Part shown: positions 31,159 through 40,011 of the stretch, in pieces
How positions within the stretch are numbered: position 1 is the first letter of the stretch
Layout: every line of letters begins with the position of its first letter
DNA from: Loigolactobacillus bifermentans DSM 20003
Lineage (GTDB): Bacteria; Bacillota; Bacilli; Lactobacillales; Lactobacillaceae
Length of the DNA stretch: 64,000 nt
Direction of reading: 5' to 3'
Assembly (NCBI RefSeq): GCF_001434575.1
Contig: NZ_AZDA01000046.1
Coordinates: 62,001-126,000 of the forward strand
Notes under the pieces: generated by a model
What the model was told of the DNA's origin: nothing
The model's database searches: none
Seen by the model: the letters and a program-made list of their open reading frames with translations, nothing else
Made by a program: the position numbers and the translations under genes

Positions 31159-31227
31159 AATGGACCTCCCTGTAATCTGAGCACAATACCTAGCTGTTGT
31201 TATGTATCACAAAACAGCATACCTTAT

Positions 31228-31256
31228 ATTGTAGGTCATCTCAATTTAAAGCACAA
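31228..31256 (-). promoter_or_regulatory. Promoter of the deoxynucleoside kinase gene
   Basis: TTGTGC (31251-31256) and TACAAT (31228-31233), 17 bases apart on the minus strand, about 70 bases before the start codon. Confidence 0.65.
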
Positions 31257-31297
31257 TCCTTTTTCTGAAAAGGCCTTATAAATTTATCAATGCCATT

Positions 31298-31322
31298 AAA
31301 AAAACGACCCATTACTGGATCG
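31298..31322 (-). terminator. Terminator after tRNA-Gln
   Basis: CGATCC/GGGTCG stem (one G-U pair) with a 6-base loop, then seven T on the minus strand. Confidence 0.75.
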
Positions 31323-31337
31323 CCTGTAAGTCTCTGA

Positions 31338-31409
31338 TTGGGTAACTAGGGATCGAACCTAGAAATTACGGATTCAGAGTCCGTTGCGTTACCATTTCGC
31401 TATTACCCA
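31338..31409 (-). tRNA. tRNA-Gln, anticodon CTG
   Basis: Cloverleaf on the minus strand: acceptor TGGGTAA/TTACCCA (seven pairs), anticodon stem ACGGA/TCCGT with loop CTCTGAA (anticodon CTG, reading CAG), T-arm CTAGG-TTCGATC-CCTAG, discriminator A. CCA is not encoded. Confidence 0.92.
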
Positions 31410-31499
31410 ATGATTGAAGTCATTCATATCAACGAGTAATATATTACCGGTTTTTAAAATAATTGTCAAATGCTTTTTCAAAGTTATCCAATCGCACCA

Positions 31500-32919
31500 T
31501 TAAAGTCGCTGCTCGCCCGATAGCGCCTGAATGGGTGTAATGTCTTGCGTGACTTCTAAACAGCCTAAGTAAGTCCCCGCAGCATCACGCATGGCAAAAT
31601 AACGAATATAAACCATTGCTTGGTCATGTAAGTTGATCCAAAAATCAGCATGATCCAACTGACCATTGCGAAAGTCATCCAAAATTCGCTGCACTTTTGG
31701 CATACTCTTGGGCGGATGACAATTTACCACAGCGCGCCCGATCACAGCACGTGTGCGGGGAAACACCCGCGCGCCGTTGTCCGAGAACCATTGTACAATA
31801 TCATGCCGATCCACAAAAGTAATATCAACTGGCAACATGCGTAACAAGCCTTCTAATTGATCTAAGCGCAGTTCCCCGGTTGGCAGGCACACACGGGCTT
31901 CTTTGTCCACAGTGAGCTCTAAATGAGGTGCTAAAGCGGCTTTTGCAGTATGTTGTGATCGTTTTACGGTCTGTTGAACAGGTTGCGGCGTAGCCGATAT
32001 TGACGCCGGCTCGTCTTCAACTGAAATCCGCACATGTGGCCCTGGCGTTTTCACTTCAGGGACATCATTGATTTCTTGAACCATCGATTGATGAGACGCT
32101 TTAGTCGCCGCTTGGACGTCCTGTTGCGTCGGCTGCCAAGCTACTGGTTGCGGGATAAACGTAAAAGCCAATCTCAGCACTGCCTTGCGCAACCATCAAC
32201 CAATCAGCCGTGGTGACCTGCGGCCGGATCATCATCAACATGATCTCTTCTTCTTTAAACACCATTTCATCAATTTCGCCACTGACACGCTGAAGCTGCG
32301 TCCCCAACACATGTTCCTCAGGCTGCGCTGCTGCAGCGGAGCGGATGGCCTTTTTCAGCCATTCCCGAATGGTATCGTCTACCTCCCACATGACTTCTGG
32401 TGGAGTCCGTGTCCCGTACTTGTCCATTTGATAGTGATAACCGGCTGGCATTTTATCATGACGCGGTGGCGTGGTGATGCTGTATTGATACATAAGTGGG
32501 AAAATAAAATTCTCTTTACGCGCATAATGATGGTCCACTTGTCGTAACTGCTGCAAGGTCCACTGAACCTGTTTGAAATCAGCTTGTTGATGTTGCGTGG
32601 TCCAACGCTGCCATGCTGGCAGTAACACATCGACTGCTAATAACCGCAGCCATTGATTTTCCAATTTCAAGATTGCCACGGGATGGCCTGGTGCAGCTTC
32701 GCCAGTGCCTGGCGTTGGTAAGTCAAGTTGTAGCTGTTGGGCTTGCGTCGGGAGCAAACTATTTTGAATCACTGCTAACGCCAGCGCATCAAACGGTTGC
32801 ACTGCCGTTAGCTGAGCCAAGCCGTGTTGCGCTGGTCCGACCTGTTGGCTGGCTTGAAAAACAGTTAAAATTTGGCTGAGCTTGACTAATCGTTGGGCCT
32901 GCTGAAATTTATCCATCAT
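31500..32919 (-). pseudogene. DUF438 / hemerythrin-like / PAS protein gene, split by a frameshift
   Basis: Two minus-strand frames encode the two halves of one protein of about 470 aa. The first (32919 to about 32170) has an N-terminal DUF438-like helical region and a hemerythrin-type HHE domain (VDHHYARKENFIFPLM, Glu-rich FKEEEIMLMM). The second (about 32170 to 31500) carries a linker and a PAS-type domain (LDQLEGLLRMLPVDITFVD, CHPPKSMPKVQRILDDFRNG, ending LEVTQDITPIQALSG). The reading passes from ...AEIGF to TFIPQPVAWQP by skipping one T in a TTTT run (32163-32166). So it is a one-base insertion (or sequencing error, or programmed +1 shift). Family members are thought to sense oxygen, iron or redox state; function not established. 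Confidence 0.8.
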
Positions 32920-32944
32920 AACGTCACCTGATTAATTTGAATTC

Positions 32945-32977
32945 AATGTTAAAAGATAACATTCGCTTACTATTATA
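32945..32977 (-). promoter_or_regulatory. Promoter and inverted repeat upstream of the DUF438 gene
   Basis: TATAAT (complement of 32972-32977) with TTGGCG 16 bases upstream, inside the fba terminator. Between the -10 and the start codon is a perfect inverted repeat AATGTTA-aaaga-TAACATT (32945-32963), a candidate repressor site. Confidence 0.5.
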
Positions 32978-32982
32978 CCATC

Positions 32983-33010
32983 AAAAAAGAGACCGCCAAG
33001 GCGATCTCTC
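32983..33010 (-). terminator. Terminator of fba
   Basis: GAGATCGCC paired with GGCGGTCTC and followed by TTTTTT on the minus strand, 19 bases after the fba stop. Confidence 0.75.
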
Positions 33011-33028
33011 ATTAAACGTGACTTTAAT

Positions 33029-33910
33029 TTAGATTTCTTCAGGAACCATCTTAACTGGGCGAGTACCCATCCAGCCACAGATTTCTTTGAATGTATCTGT
33101 AATAGCTTGTGTACCAGGTGCTAATAACTTACGAGGGTCATAGCCTTTACCTTCTTGATCCTTGCCAGCTTCGATATATTCACGAGTTGCTTTTGCAAAT
33201 GCTAATTGGCATTCAGTGTTGATGTTCAACTTAGAAATACCCATTGAGATTGCTTTTTCAACTTGTTCTTGAGGAATACCAGAACCGCCGTGCAATACAA
33301 GTGGTAAGTCGATTGCGTCAGCTAATTCTTGTAAACGATCAAAGTGTAAGCCAGTCCAGTTTGCTGGGTATTTACCATGGATGTTACCAATACCAGCAGC
33401 TAAGAAATCAATCCCAGTAGCAGCTAACTTTTTAGCTTCTTCAACGTCAGCTAATTCGCCTTCGCCGATGACACCGTCTTCTTCACCGCCAATTGAACCA
33501 ACTTCTGCTTCAACAGAAATACCTTTGGCATGTGCTAATTTAACGATTTCTTGTGTCTTTTCCAAGTTTTCTTCAAATGGTAAGTCATGGCCATCAAACA
33601 TAACAGAGTTGTAGCCAGCTGCAATAGCAGCTTTAGCAGCTTCGTAGTTCCCATGATCCAAATGCATTACAACTGGAACTGTGATATTCATGCTCTTCAT
33701 AGTAGCTTGAACAAGTTGTTGGCAAAGTTCATAGCCGCCCATGTACTTTGCAGCGCCCATAGAAGTTTGGATCAAAACTGGAACGTTTAATTCTTGTGCA
33801 CCTTTTAAAATGGCACGTGTCCATTCCAAGTTGTTGGTGTTAAATGCACCAATACAATAATGACCCTTACGAGCTGCTTCAAAAAGTTCAGTACCGTGTA
33901 CTAATGGCAT
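33029..33910 (-). CDS. fba: Class II fructose-1,6-bisphosphate aldolase
   Basis: Glycolytic zinc aldolase: fructose-1,6-bisphosphate to DHAP + glyceraldehyde-3-phosphate. 293 aa. Zinc and catalytic residues: VVMHLDHGNYEAAKAAIAAG (Asp-His, about 85-88), VEAEVGSIGGEEDG (about 132), GIGNIHGKYP with zinc His, and LVLHGGSGIP (about 210). Codon use is highly biased, as expected for an abundant enzyme. Extended -10 TGCTAGAAT lies about 50 bases upstream; AGGAGGG site. Confidence 0.96.
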   Translation of the reverse strand: MPLVHGTELFEAARKGHYCIGAFNTNNLEWTRAILKGAQELNVPVLIQTSMGAAKYMGGYELCQQLVQATMKSMNITVPVVMHLDHGNYEAAKAAIAAGYNSVMFDGHDLPFEENLEKTQEIVKLAHAKGISVEAEVGSIGGEEDGVIGEGELADVEEAKKLAATGIDFLAAGIGNIHGKYPANWTGLHFDRLQELADAIDLPLVLHGGSGIPQEQVEKAISMGISKLNINTECQLAFAKATREYIEAGKDQEGKGYDPRKLLAPGTQAITDTFKEICGWMGTRPVKMVPEEI

Positions 33911-34096
33911 ACTAAAAGCCCTCCTAGAAAATAAAAAGTTTAATTTCTCTTACAGCCACTATTCTAGCATACTTCGTTTCGCTTAGACCAGATTTATCGC
34001 CAAAAATTGAAAATTTTCTAATGAAAAGGCTACCATAGCAGCGTTGTTTAAAATGATTCAATCATCCACTTTAGAAATCGGTTTCAATTTTTGCTA

Positions 34097-34134
34097 CAAA
34101 AAAACCACAAACTACCAAATGAGTTTGTGGTTTT
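34097..34134 (-). terminator. Terminator of pgi
   Basis: Perfect 13-bp stem AAAACCACAAACT/AGTTTGTGGTTTT with an 8-base loop and a T-run on the minus strand. Confidence 0.9.
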
Positions 34135-34147
34135 ACCAGGCAACGAA

Positions 34148-35488
34148 TTACAAACGTTCGTTTAATTCTTTGCCAAGGGCTTCAAAGCCAGGCTTGCCTA
34201 ACAAGGCAAACATGTTCTTCTTATAAGCTTCAACACCTGGTTGGTTGAATGGGTTGATCCCATTTAAATAACCAGATACGGCAACTGCACGTTCGAAGAA
34301 GTAAATCATATAGCCTAATGTGTAAGCTGTTTGATCAGGAATGTGTAAGCTCATGACAGGTACACCGCCATCAACGTGGGCTAAAACAACCCCTTGATAA
34401 GCTTTGGTGTTGACGAAGTCAATGGACTTGCCTTGTAAGTATTCTAAACCGTCTAAGTTGCCTTCTTCTTCAGGCACTTTTAAATCATGGGTTGGGTTGT
34501 CAACTTTGACAACTGTTTCCATCAAATTACGACGGCCTTCTTGAATGTATTGCCCTAATGAGTGCAAATCAGTTGAGAAGTTGGCAGATGATGGGTAGAT
34601 TCCCTTCTGATCTTTACCTTCTGATTCACCCATTAATTGCTTCCACCATTCTGAGAAGTATTGCAAGGTTGGTTCGTAGTTTTCCAATAATTCGGTTGTA
34701 TAACCTTTACGGTACAAAATGTTGCGTAATGCAGCATACTTGTAAGCATCGTTTTTGGTAACATCGGCATCAGAATAAGCATCTTCAGCGTCTGCGGCAC
34801 CTTTCATCATTTGATCGATGTCGCCACCTGCAACGGCGATTGGCAATAAACCAACTGCTGTTAAAACAGTGTAACGGCCGCCAGTACCGTCAGGAATCAC
34901 GAAGCTTTCGTAACCTTCAGCGTCAGCTTCACTCTTCAAAGCGCCTTTTGCTTTATCAGTTGTCGCATAGATCCGTTCTTTGGCACCTGCTTCACCATAT
35001 TTAGCAATTAACTTTTCTTTGAAGACCCGGAAAGCAATTGATGGTTCAGTGGTTGTCCCAGACTTAGAGATCACGTTGATCGAGAAGTCCCGGTCGCCGA
35101 TCAATTCAACCAAGTCATGTAAGTATGATGAGCTGATTGAGTTTCCTGCAAAGAATACTTGTGGAACTTTACGATCGGGTGCCATATTGTAGAAAGTGCT
35201 GCTTAAGAAATCGATGGCAGCGCGTGCGCCTAAGTATGAACCACCGATACCGATTGCAACAAAGACTTCAGAATCATTTTGGATCTTTTTAGCAGCCGCT
35301 TTGATCCGAGCAAATTCTTCCTTGTCATAGTCATGTGGTAAATGAAGCCAGTCGCGCATTTGTGATTCAACGCCTGTTCCGTTTACAAGTTCTTCGTGAG
35401 CTGCGGTGATCATTGGTTGGATCTGACCGAGTTCGTTGTCATGGACAAACGTTTTTAATGCTGAGTCATCAAACGAAATATGTGCCAT
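34148..35488 (-). CDS. pgi: Glucose-6-phosphate isomerase
   Basis: Interconverts glucose-6-phosphate and fructose-6-phosphate. 446 aa, typical of Firmicutes. Signatures: [18 protein letters not shown] (about 75-92), [20 protein letters not shown] (sugar-phosphate site, about 140-160), and the C-terminal [25 protein letters not shown] site upstream. A cre-like sequence at 35573-35587 lies 85 bases before the start. Confidence 0.96.
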   Translation of the reverse strand: MAHISFDDSALKTFVHDNELGQIQPMITAAHEELVNGTGVESQMRDWLHLPHDYDKEEFARIKAAAKKIQNDSEVFVAIGIGGSYLGARAAIDFLSSTFYNMAPDRKVPQVFFAGNSISSSYLHDLVELIGDRDFSINVISKSGTTTEPSIAFRVFKEKLIAKYGEAGAKERIYATTDKAKGALKSEADAEGYESFVIPDGTGGRYTVLTAVGLLPIAVAGGDIDQMMKGAADAEDAYSDADVTKNDAYKYAALRNILYRKGYTTELLENYEPTLQYFSEWWKQLMGESEGKDQKGIYPSSANFSTDLHSLGQYIQEGRRNLMETVVKVDNPTHDLKVPEEEGNLDGLEYLQGKSIDFVNTKAYQGVVLAHVDGGVPVMSLHIPDQTAYTLGYMIYFFERAVAVSGYLNGINPFNQPGVEAYKKNMFALLGKPGFEALGKELNERL

Positions 35489-35572
35489 AAAAATATAGCC
35501 TCCTTAAAATAGTAAACTACCGATTATTACTTTAGCCGCTTTAATCCTAAAAAGCAAGATAGGCTACTTATA

Positions 35573-35587
35573 TGGAAGCGTTTTAAA
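35573..35587. promoter_or_regulatory. Possible CcpA cre site upstream of pgi
   Basis: TGGAAGCGTTTTAAA differs from the cre consensus (WTGNAANCGNWNNCW) at one position read on either strand. It lies between the glcU terminator and pgi. Carbon control is inference. Confidence 0.35.
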
Positions 35588-35598
35588 TGTAAAGAAAT

Positions 35599-35628
35599 TA
35601 AAAAAGTTATCGCCGCAACGATAACTTT
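35599..35628 (-). terminator. Terminator of the GRP-family transporter gene
   Basis: AAAGTTATCG/CGATAACTTT (35603-35612, 35619-35628), with TTTTTT on the minus strand. Confidence 0.85.
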
Positions 35629-35635
35629 CTCAAAA

Positions 35636-36496
35636 TTAGGACTTCATGTAGCCTAATAAAACCCCACCAGCAATGACGAAAATACAGCCTAAAGTGACGT
35701 AAACCAACTCGCGTTTGGTTTTCTTTTCGCCTAACAAGAAAATACTGCCCAAGGTAGAAATAATGATCCCACATTGTGACAAGGAATAGGCAACGGCTAA
35801 GCCAACTTTTGGAATGGACAAGAACATGAAGACATTCCCAGCCCCCCACATTAACCCAGTCAAAATATTTTTAACAGTCGCTTTATCACGTACATCGTGG
35901 TTCCAAGACATGATAATGCCACCGAGTAACATCCCGATTGCTTGTGGTAAGATCACCGCAATCGCATTCACATTGCCCCAATCAACTACAATGGTATAGC
36001 CTAAGTACCCCACTGTAGAAAACAGTAAGATTCGGAAACCACGACCAAGTTCAACGTTTTCAGTTGAAAGCGCCTTGCTGGCCGGATCGTTTTTAGAGGT
36101 TAACGTTGCCCCTAAAACTAAGATGACTAAGGCAACTAAACCAAAGGCTACATCGTGTCCAGATTGCCATTCATGGAATAACAAGGCCCCCGCTAACGTG
36201 TTGGCTACTAACTGCATCCCAGTCGACATTGGCACAGTCCGAGAAACTCCCATGACTTGCATGGATTGGAATTGTTGACCTTGCCCCACACTCCACAGTA
36301 AACCAGAAGCCAAGCCAACCGCAAAAACTTTCACATCCAAAACAGGTCGATAAACAATGAAGGCGCCTAATGAAAAAATCAATGCACCAATCGTCATGCC
36401 TAATGTTTGTTGGTAAGCGTTACCGCCTAGCTTACCACTGACTAAACCAATACTTCCCCAAGCAATTGCGGGAATCAATGCAATTAATATACTCAC
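35636..36496 (-). CDS. glcU: GRP-family sugar uptake permease (GlcU-like)
   Basis: 286 aa, ten short membrane segments of the drug/metabolite superfamily glucose/ribose porter (GRP) type: proton-coupled uptake of glucose or ribose. Motifs: ALIPAIAWGSIGLVSGKLGG at the start, SGLLWSVGQGQQFQSMQVMG (about 80-100) and the second-half repeat GLMWGAGNVFMFLSIPKVGL. GTG start at 36496 with GAGGAAC upstream. Placement next to pgi fits a PTS-independent glucose route. Ribose cannot be excluded. Confidence 0.9.
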   Translation of the reverse strand: MSILIALIPAIAWGSIGLVSGKLGGNAYQQTLGMTIGALIFSLGAFIVYRPVLDVKVFAVGLASGLLWSVGQGQQFQSMQVMGVSRTVPMSTGMQLVANTLAGALLFHEWQSGHDVAFGLVALVILVLGATLTSKNDPASKALSTENVELGRGFRILLFSTVGYLGYTIVVDWGNVNAIAVILPQAIGMLLGGIIMSWNHDVRDKATVKNILTGLMWGAGNVFMFLSIPKVGLAVAYSLSQCGIIISTLGSIFLLGEKKTKRELVYVTLGCIFVIAGGVLLGYMKS

Positions 36497-36750
36497 AATC
36501 GTTCCTCTTTCTCTCTTAGATTTTCTCTGATATACGAAAAGCTATTTTACCGGTTGCCTGCTACGGTTGCAACTGAATTTTAAAGACGTGCCAAAAAACA
36601 ATTTAAAGGTCTAGTGCTAAAATTTACTAAAATAGTGAAAAGTGTCGAGCTTAAATGCCGTTTAATACGTTTTCATTGAAAAGATTACAATAATGTTACA
36701 GTTTCTATTTTTTTGGTCTATTTTTCTGATTTTCAGAAAGCGCCATGAAA

Positions 36751-36765
36751 CGGAATCGTTTTCAA
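36751..36765 (-). promoter_or_regulatory. Possible cre site in the glcU-LTA synthase divergent region
   Basis: On the minus strand TTGAAAACGATTCCG matches the cre consensus at all but the last position, within a broader near-palindrome TGAAA...TTTCA. A separate small hairpin TTTCTGA-ttt-TCAGAAA lies just to the left (about 36723-36739). The rest of the 417-base intergenic region (36497-36913) shows no gene. Confidence 0.35.
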
Positions 36766-36844
36766 TCAACTGCTTTAAGACAACCAAAGTTGCTAAGAAA
36801 CCGTTAAACTTCGCGTTGATTCAAGGCCAATCTGCCGCGATATG

Positions 36845-36874
36845 TTGACTTTTGCGTTCCCCAATAGGTAGAAT
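36845..36874 (+). promoter_or_regulatory. Promoter of the LTA synthase-family gene
   Basis: TTGACT (36845-36850) and TAGAAT (36869-36874) with an 18-base spacer, 40 bases before the TTG start. Confidence 0.65.
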
Positions 36875-36913
36875 AACGACATTAAGACCAATTCGTTTAA
36901 GGGGCGTACAAGC

Positions 36914-39085
36914 TTGAAAGTAGATCAAAAATATAGATTCTGGAATCGACGCGGCGGCTTTTTTGCATTAGTCGTCGGTCTTTTTTGGCTTAAAACCATG
37001 CTGGCCTATTATGGTGACTTTTCCCTAGGGCTTAACGATCCACTGCAACACTTTATTCTCTGGGTCAACCCGCTGGGAACCACGTTGCTCCTTTTTGGGA
37101 TCGCACTCTATGTGCGCAAGGCCTGGATCAGTTACTTCTTATTATTGGTGATCGACGGTGCCAATTCACTTTTGCTGTACCTAAACGTCATTTATTACCG
37201 TCAGTTTACGGACTTTATGACGGTCAATACCATGCTCGGTTATTCGAAGGTTTCAGAAGGCTTAAGTGGCAGTTCCCTCGCTTTAGCAAGCCCTCATGAC
37301 GTGCTTTACTGGTTGGATATTATTATTTTACTGATTTTACTGCTTGCACGGGTGATCAAGCCTGATCAGCGGCCATTACCTAAAAAGCTGCCTTTATTGA
37401 TCACTTCATTGTCCGTTTTAATTTTTTCGGCTGATCTAACATTAAGTGAAGCCAATCGGCCCCAACTCCTCACTCGGACCTTTGATCGAACTTACATTGT
37501 TAAATATTTAGGAATCGATGCGTTTACAGTTTACGATACCATTAAAACGGCTCAGAATAATCAAGTGCGCGCATCGGCTGATAGTTCCGACCTGGACAGC
37601 GTGTTAGATTTTATTAACCAACACTATGCCAAACCGAATCCGAAATACTACGGCATTGCCAAAGGAAAAAACGTCATTGTCATCCATTTGGAAAGTTTCC
37701 AGCAGTTTTTAATTGATGACAAAGTTAATGGTAAAACCGTCACACCATTTTTAAACAGTCTCTATCACGATGATCAAACCTACGCCTTTAGTAACTTCTT
37801 TAACCAAGTGGGACAAGGGAAAACCTCTGATGCTGAAAATATGTTGGAAACTGGGGTTTACGGCTTACCACAAGGCTCCGTCTTCACAACCTTAGGTTCA
37901 GACAATACGTTCCAAGCAGCACCGGCCATTCTCAGCCAACAAGCTGGTTATAGCTCAGCTGTTTTCCACGGTAATGTTGGTAGCTTCTGGAATCGGGATA
38001 ATGTTTATAAGAACTTTGGGTATCAAAATTTCTTTGATGCCTCCTACTTTGACACCACCGGTGATCGTTCAGAACAATACGGGCTAAAGGATAAGCTCTT
38101 ATTTGCAAATTCAGTAAAATACCTGGAACGCCTGCAACAACCATTTTATGCGAAGTTTATTACGGTCACCAATCACTTCCCATTCCCATTGGATCAAGAA
38201 GACGGCGATTTTCCAATTCCAAATACAGCTGACAAAGCCGTTAATAATTACTTTGCCACTGCGCATTACTTGGATCAGTCTGTCCATGAGTTTTTCAATT
38301 ATTTAAAGCGTTCCGGCTTATACAAAAACTCCGTGATCGTCATCTATGGTGATCATTATGGCTTATCAAACACTGATAATTTAAGTTTAGCGCCTTTATT
38401 AGGCAAAACCGCTGACACTTGGAACGATTATGACAATGCCCAACTCCAGCGGGTACCGTTTATGATCCATATCCCGGGACAGCATAATGGCGGGATCCAA
38501 ACCCAATACGGTGGTGAAATTGATGTCTTGCCAACTTTGGAACATTTATTAGGCATTAGCAATAAAAATTACGTTCAGTTTGGGACTGACCTCTTCTCGA
38601 AACAGCATGACCAAGTGGTGGCGTTTCGGAATAACAATTTTGTCACCCCAACGCATACCGTGATTGATGGCACGATTTACAATAATGCCGATGGCGCAAT
38701 TATCACCCACCCAGACGCAACGTTGAAAGCCACCATTAAAAAAGAACAGGCAAAAGTTGAAACCGAACTGCAAACGTCGGATACCGTCAACAATAAAAAC
38801 CTGTTGCGCTTCTATACGCCAACGGGCTTTACACCTGTTAATCCTGAAAAGTACAACTACCACAACGATTTCGGTAAGATCAAAGAAATCGAAAAACAAC
38901 TCGGCAACCAATCGACTAGCCTATTTTCACAAAATGGTAATAAGAGTACAGTCAGTGATTATCATACAGACGCCCCTGAACTCAAACACCATAATCAGAA
39001 AGCAACTAATGATGACAGCAGTAGCAGTAGTGACAGCAGTAGTAGCCTCACTGAAAGCAGTTCGAATTTCTTTAGTGGTCAATAA
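36914..39085 (+). CDS. LtaS-family phosphoglycerol transferase
   Basis: 723 aa. About five N-terminal membrane helices (15-175), then an extracellular sulfatase-fold domain (about 245-620) that moves glycerol phosphate from phosphatidylglycerol onto lipoteichoic acid or another acceptor. The catalytic Thr lies in GQGKTSDAENMLETG (about 310); metal ligands in VIVIYGDHYGLSN (about 478) and ITVTNHFPFPLD. TTG start after AGGGG. The C-terminus ends in a Ser/Asp-rich tail (DDSSSSSDSSSSLTESSS), odd for LtaS and suggestive of a wall-spanning or glycosylated region. Several paralogues are usual in lactobacilli; which this is cannot be told. Confidence 0.9.
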   Translation: MKVDQKYRFWNRRGGFFALVVGLFWLKTMLAYYGDFSLGLNDPLQHFILWVNPLGTTLLLFGIALYVRKAWISYFLLLVIDGANSLLLYLNVIYYRQFTDFMTVNTMLGYSKVSEGLSGSSLALASPHDVLYWLDIIILLILLLARVIKPDQRPLPKKLPLLITSLSVLIFSADLTLSEANRPQLLTRTFDRTYIVKYLGIDAFTVYDTIKTAQNNQVRASADSSDLDSVLDFINQHYAKPNPKYYGIAKGKNVIVIHLESFQQFLIDDKVNGKTVTPFLNSLYHDDQTYAFSNFFNQVGQGKTSDAENMLETGVYGLPQGSVFTTLGSDNTFQAAPAILSQQAGYSSAVFHGNVGSFWNRDNVYKNFGYQNFFDASYFDTTGDRSEQYGLKDKLLFANSVKYLERLQQPFYAKFITVTNHFPFPLDQEDGDFPIPNTADKAVNNYFATAHYLDQSVHEFFNYLKRSGLYKNSVIVIYGDHYGLSNTDNLSLAPLLGKTADTWNDYDNAQLQRVPFMIHIPGQHNGGIQTQYGGEIDVLPTLEHLLGISNKNYVQFGTDLFSKQHDQVVAFRNNNFVTPTHTVIDGTIYNNADGAIITHPDATLKATIKKEQAKVETELQTSDTVNNKNLLRFYTPTGFTPVNPEKYNYHNDFGKIKEIEKQLGNQSTSLFSQNGNKSTVSDYHTDAPELKHHNQKATNDDSSSSSDSSSSLTESSSNFFSGQ

Positions 39086-39087
39086 TC

Positions 39088-39131
39088 AAAAGGTTCTGGC
39101 AAGCCAGTTTCAAGCTTGCCGGAACCTTTTT
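39088..39131 (+). terminator. Terminator of the LTA synthase-family gene
   Basis: AAAAGGTTCTGGCAAGC paired with GCTTGCCGGAACCTTTT (one G-U/mismatch region) followed by T-run. Confidence 0.9.
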
Positions 39132-39197
39132 GCATTATTCTTCGCAATTAAATCAGTTTATTGCGAAGATATTCATACTTTTTTCAAATTATTTCTC

Positions 39198-39203
39198 TAT
39201 AAT
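39198..39203 (+). promoter_or_regulatory. -10 element for the FtsX-like permease gene
   Basis: TATAAT 24 bases before the start codon; no good -35 hexamer is evident at the right distance. Confidence 0.4.
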
Positions 39204-39226
39204 CATTTTCATGATGAGGTGAGACA

Positions 39227-39994
39227 ATGAGGATTATTCAGCGTATATTTGCTAGTTTGCGCTACCATCGCGTTGCAGCAATCATTTTAGGTGTGATGAT
39301 GACCCTATTTTTGCTGTTTAGTTTGAGTACCCTAATTATTCGCGATTTTCAGCAAGTAGCGCTGAATCTGTTTGAATCCCGGCTCAACCTCATTGACCTG
39401 CCTCGAAAAACCCTTAAGCAACTGCCGGCCCTACAACAGTTGAGCCAGATTCGTTCCGGGTTAGTCAAAACTACAGGGCAAATTTTTGTTCACAGTTTAC
39501 TGGTGTTTGGGATCGTCGTATTTATCATTAACACCGTTAGTTTATTGAAACGTCGTTCTGAACTGATTGCGTACAAGATTGCTGGTAAAGGGTCTGCATT
39601 AGTCAGCTGGCAAATTGCTTTAGAAAATGTTTTTTTATATTTACTTTTTTATTTAGGCGTTGTGCTTGTTTTGATTTGTTTCCAAGGGACTTATTTAAAA
39701 GTGTTGGAGAAAATCAACCAAACGGTGTTTCAACAGCAATTACCCGCAACGCTTAAAACGTTACAACAACATATTACGAACCAACAGCTTGACCAGATTT
39801 TCAAAAATCAAATCACTGCCTTTAATGGGCATAACTTGCTGTTTGGGGATACCATTGCCAGTCAGCGCACCTTAGCCGATTATGATCGTTATTTGCTTGC
39901 CTTATTATGGCGTGGCTGCTTGATTGTTTTCTCGGCAAGTTACTTGCCGGCACTGTGCTACAACTGGTATTTAAATCGTAAAGTCTTTCGTTAG
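39227..39994 (+). CDS. FtsX-like membrane protein, partner of a degenerate ABC ATPase
   Basis: 255 aa with four predicted membrane segments (about 18-40, 90-110, 130-150, 220-240). The segment KRRSELIAYKIAGKGSALVS followed by WQIALENVFLYLLFYLGVVL is the characteristic FtsX/MacB loop-helix pattern (R-x-E-hydrophobic-x-x-x-K-x-x-G, then a membrane-proximal Glu). The extracellular region between the first two helices is short (about 45 aa), so this is a minimal permease. GAGGTG site. It is followed 17 bases later by a non-canonical ATPase-like gene with the same type of ribosome binding site. Substrate and role unknown; neighbours are a wall-polymer synthase and a two-component system. Confidence 0.7.
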   Translation: MRIIQRIFASLRYHRVAAIILGVMMTLFLLFSLSTLIIRDFQQVALNLFESRLNLIDLPRKTLKQLPALQQLSQIRSGLVKTTGQIFVHSLLVFGIVVFIINTVSLLKRRSELIAYKIAGKGSALVSWQIALENVFLYLLFYLGVVLVLICFQGTYLKVLEKINQTVFQQQLPATLKTLQQHITNQQLDQIFKNQITAFNGHNLLFGDTIASQRTLADYDRYLLALLWRGCLIVFSASYLPALCYNWYLNRKVFR

Positions 39995-40011
39995 AAATGA
40001 GGTGTTTCAGT

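Noticed and set aside
34044-34226. 60-codon plus-strand frame after fba
   Set aside because: Crosses the pgi terminator and the pgi 3' end; no initiation signal.
36745-36766. Attachment or replication origin palindrome
   Set aside because: The near-palindrome is better explained as a cre-type operator; no DnaA boxes or iterons are nearby.
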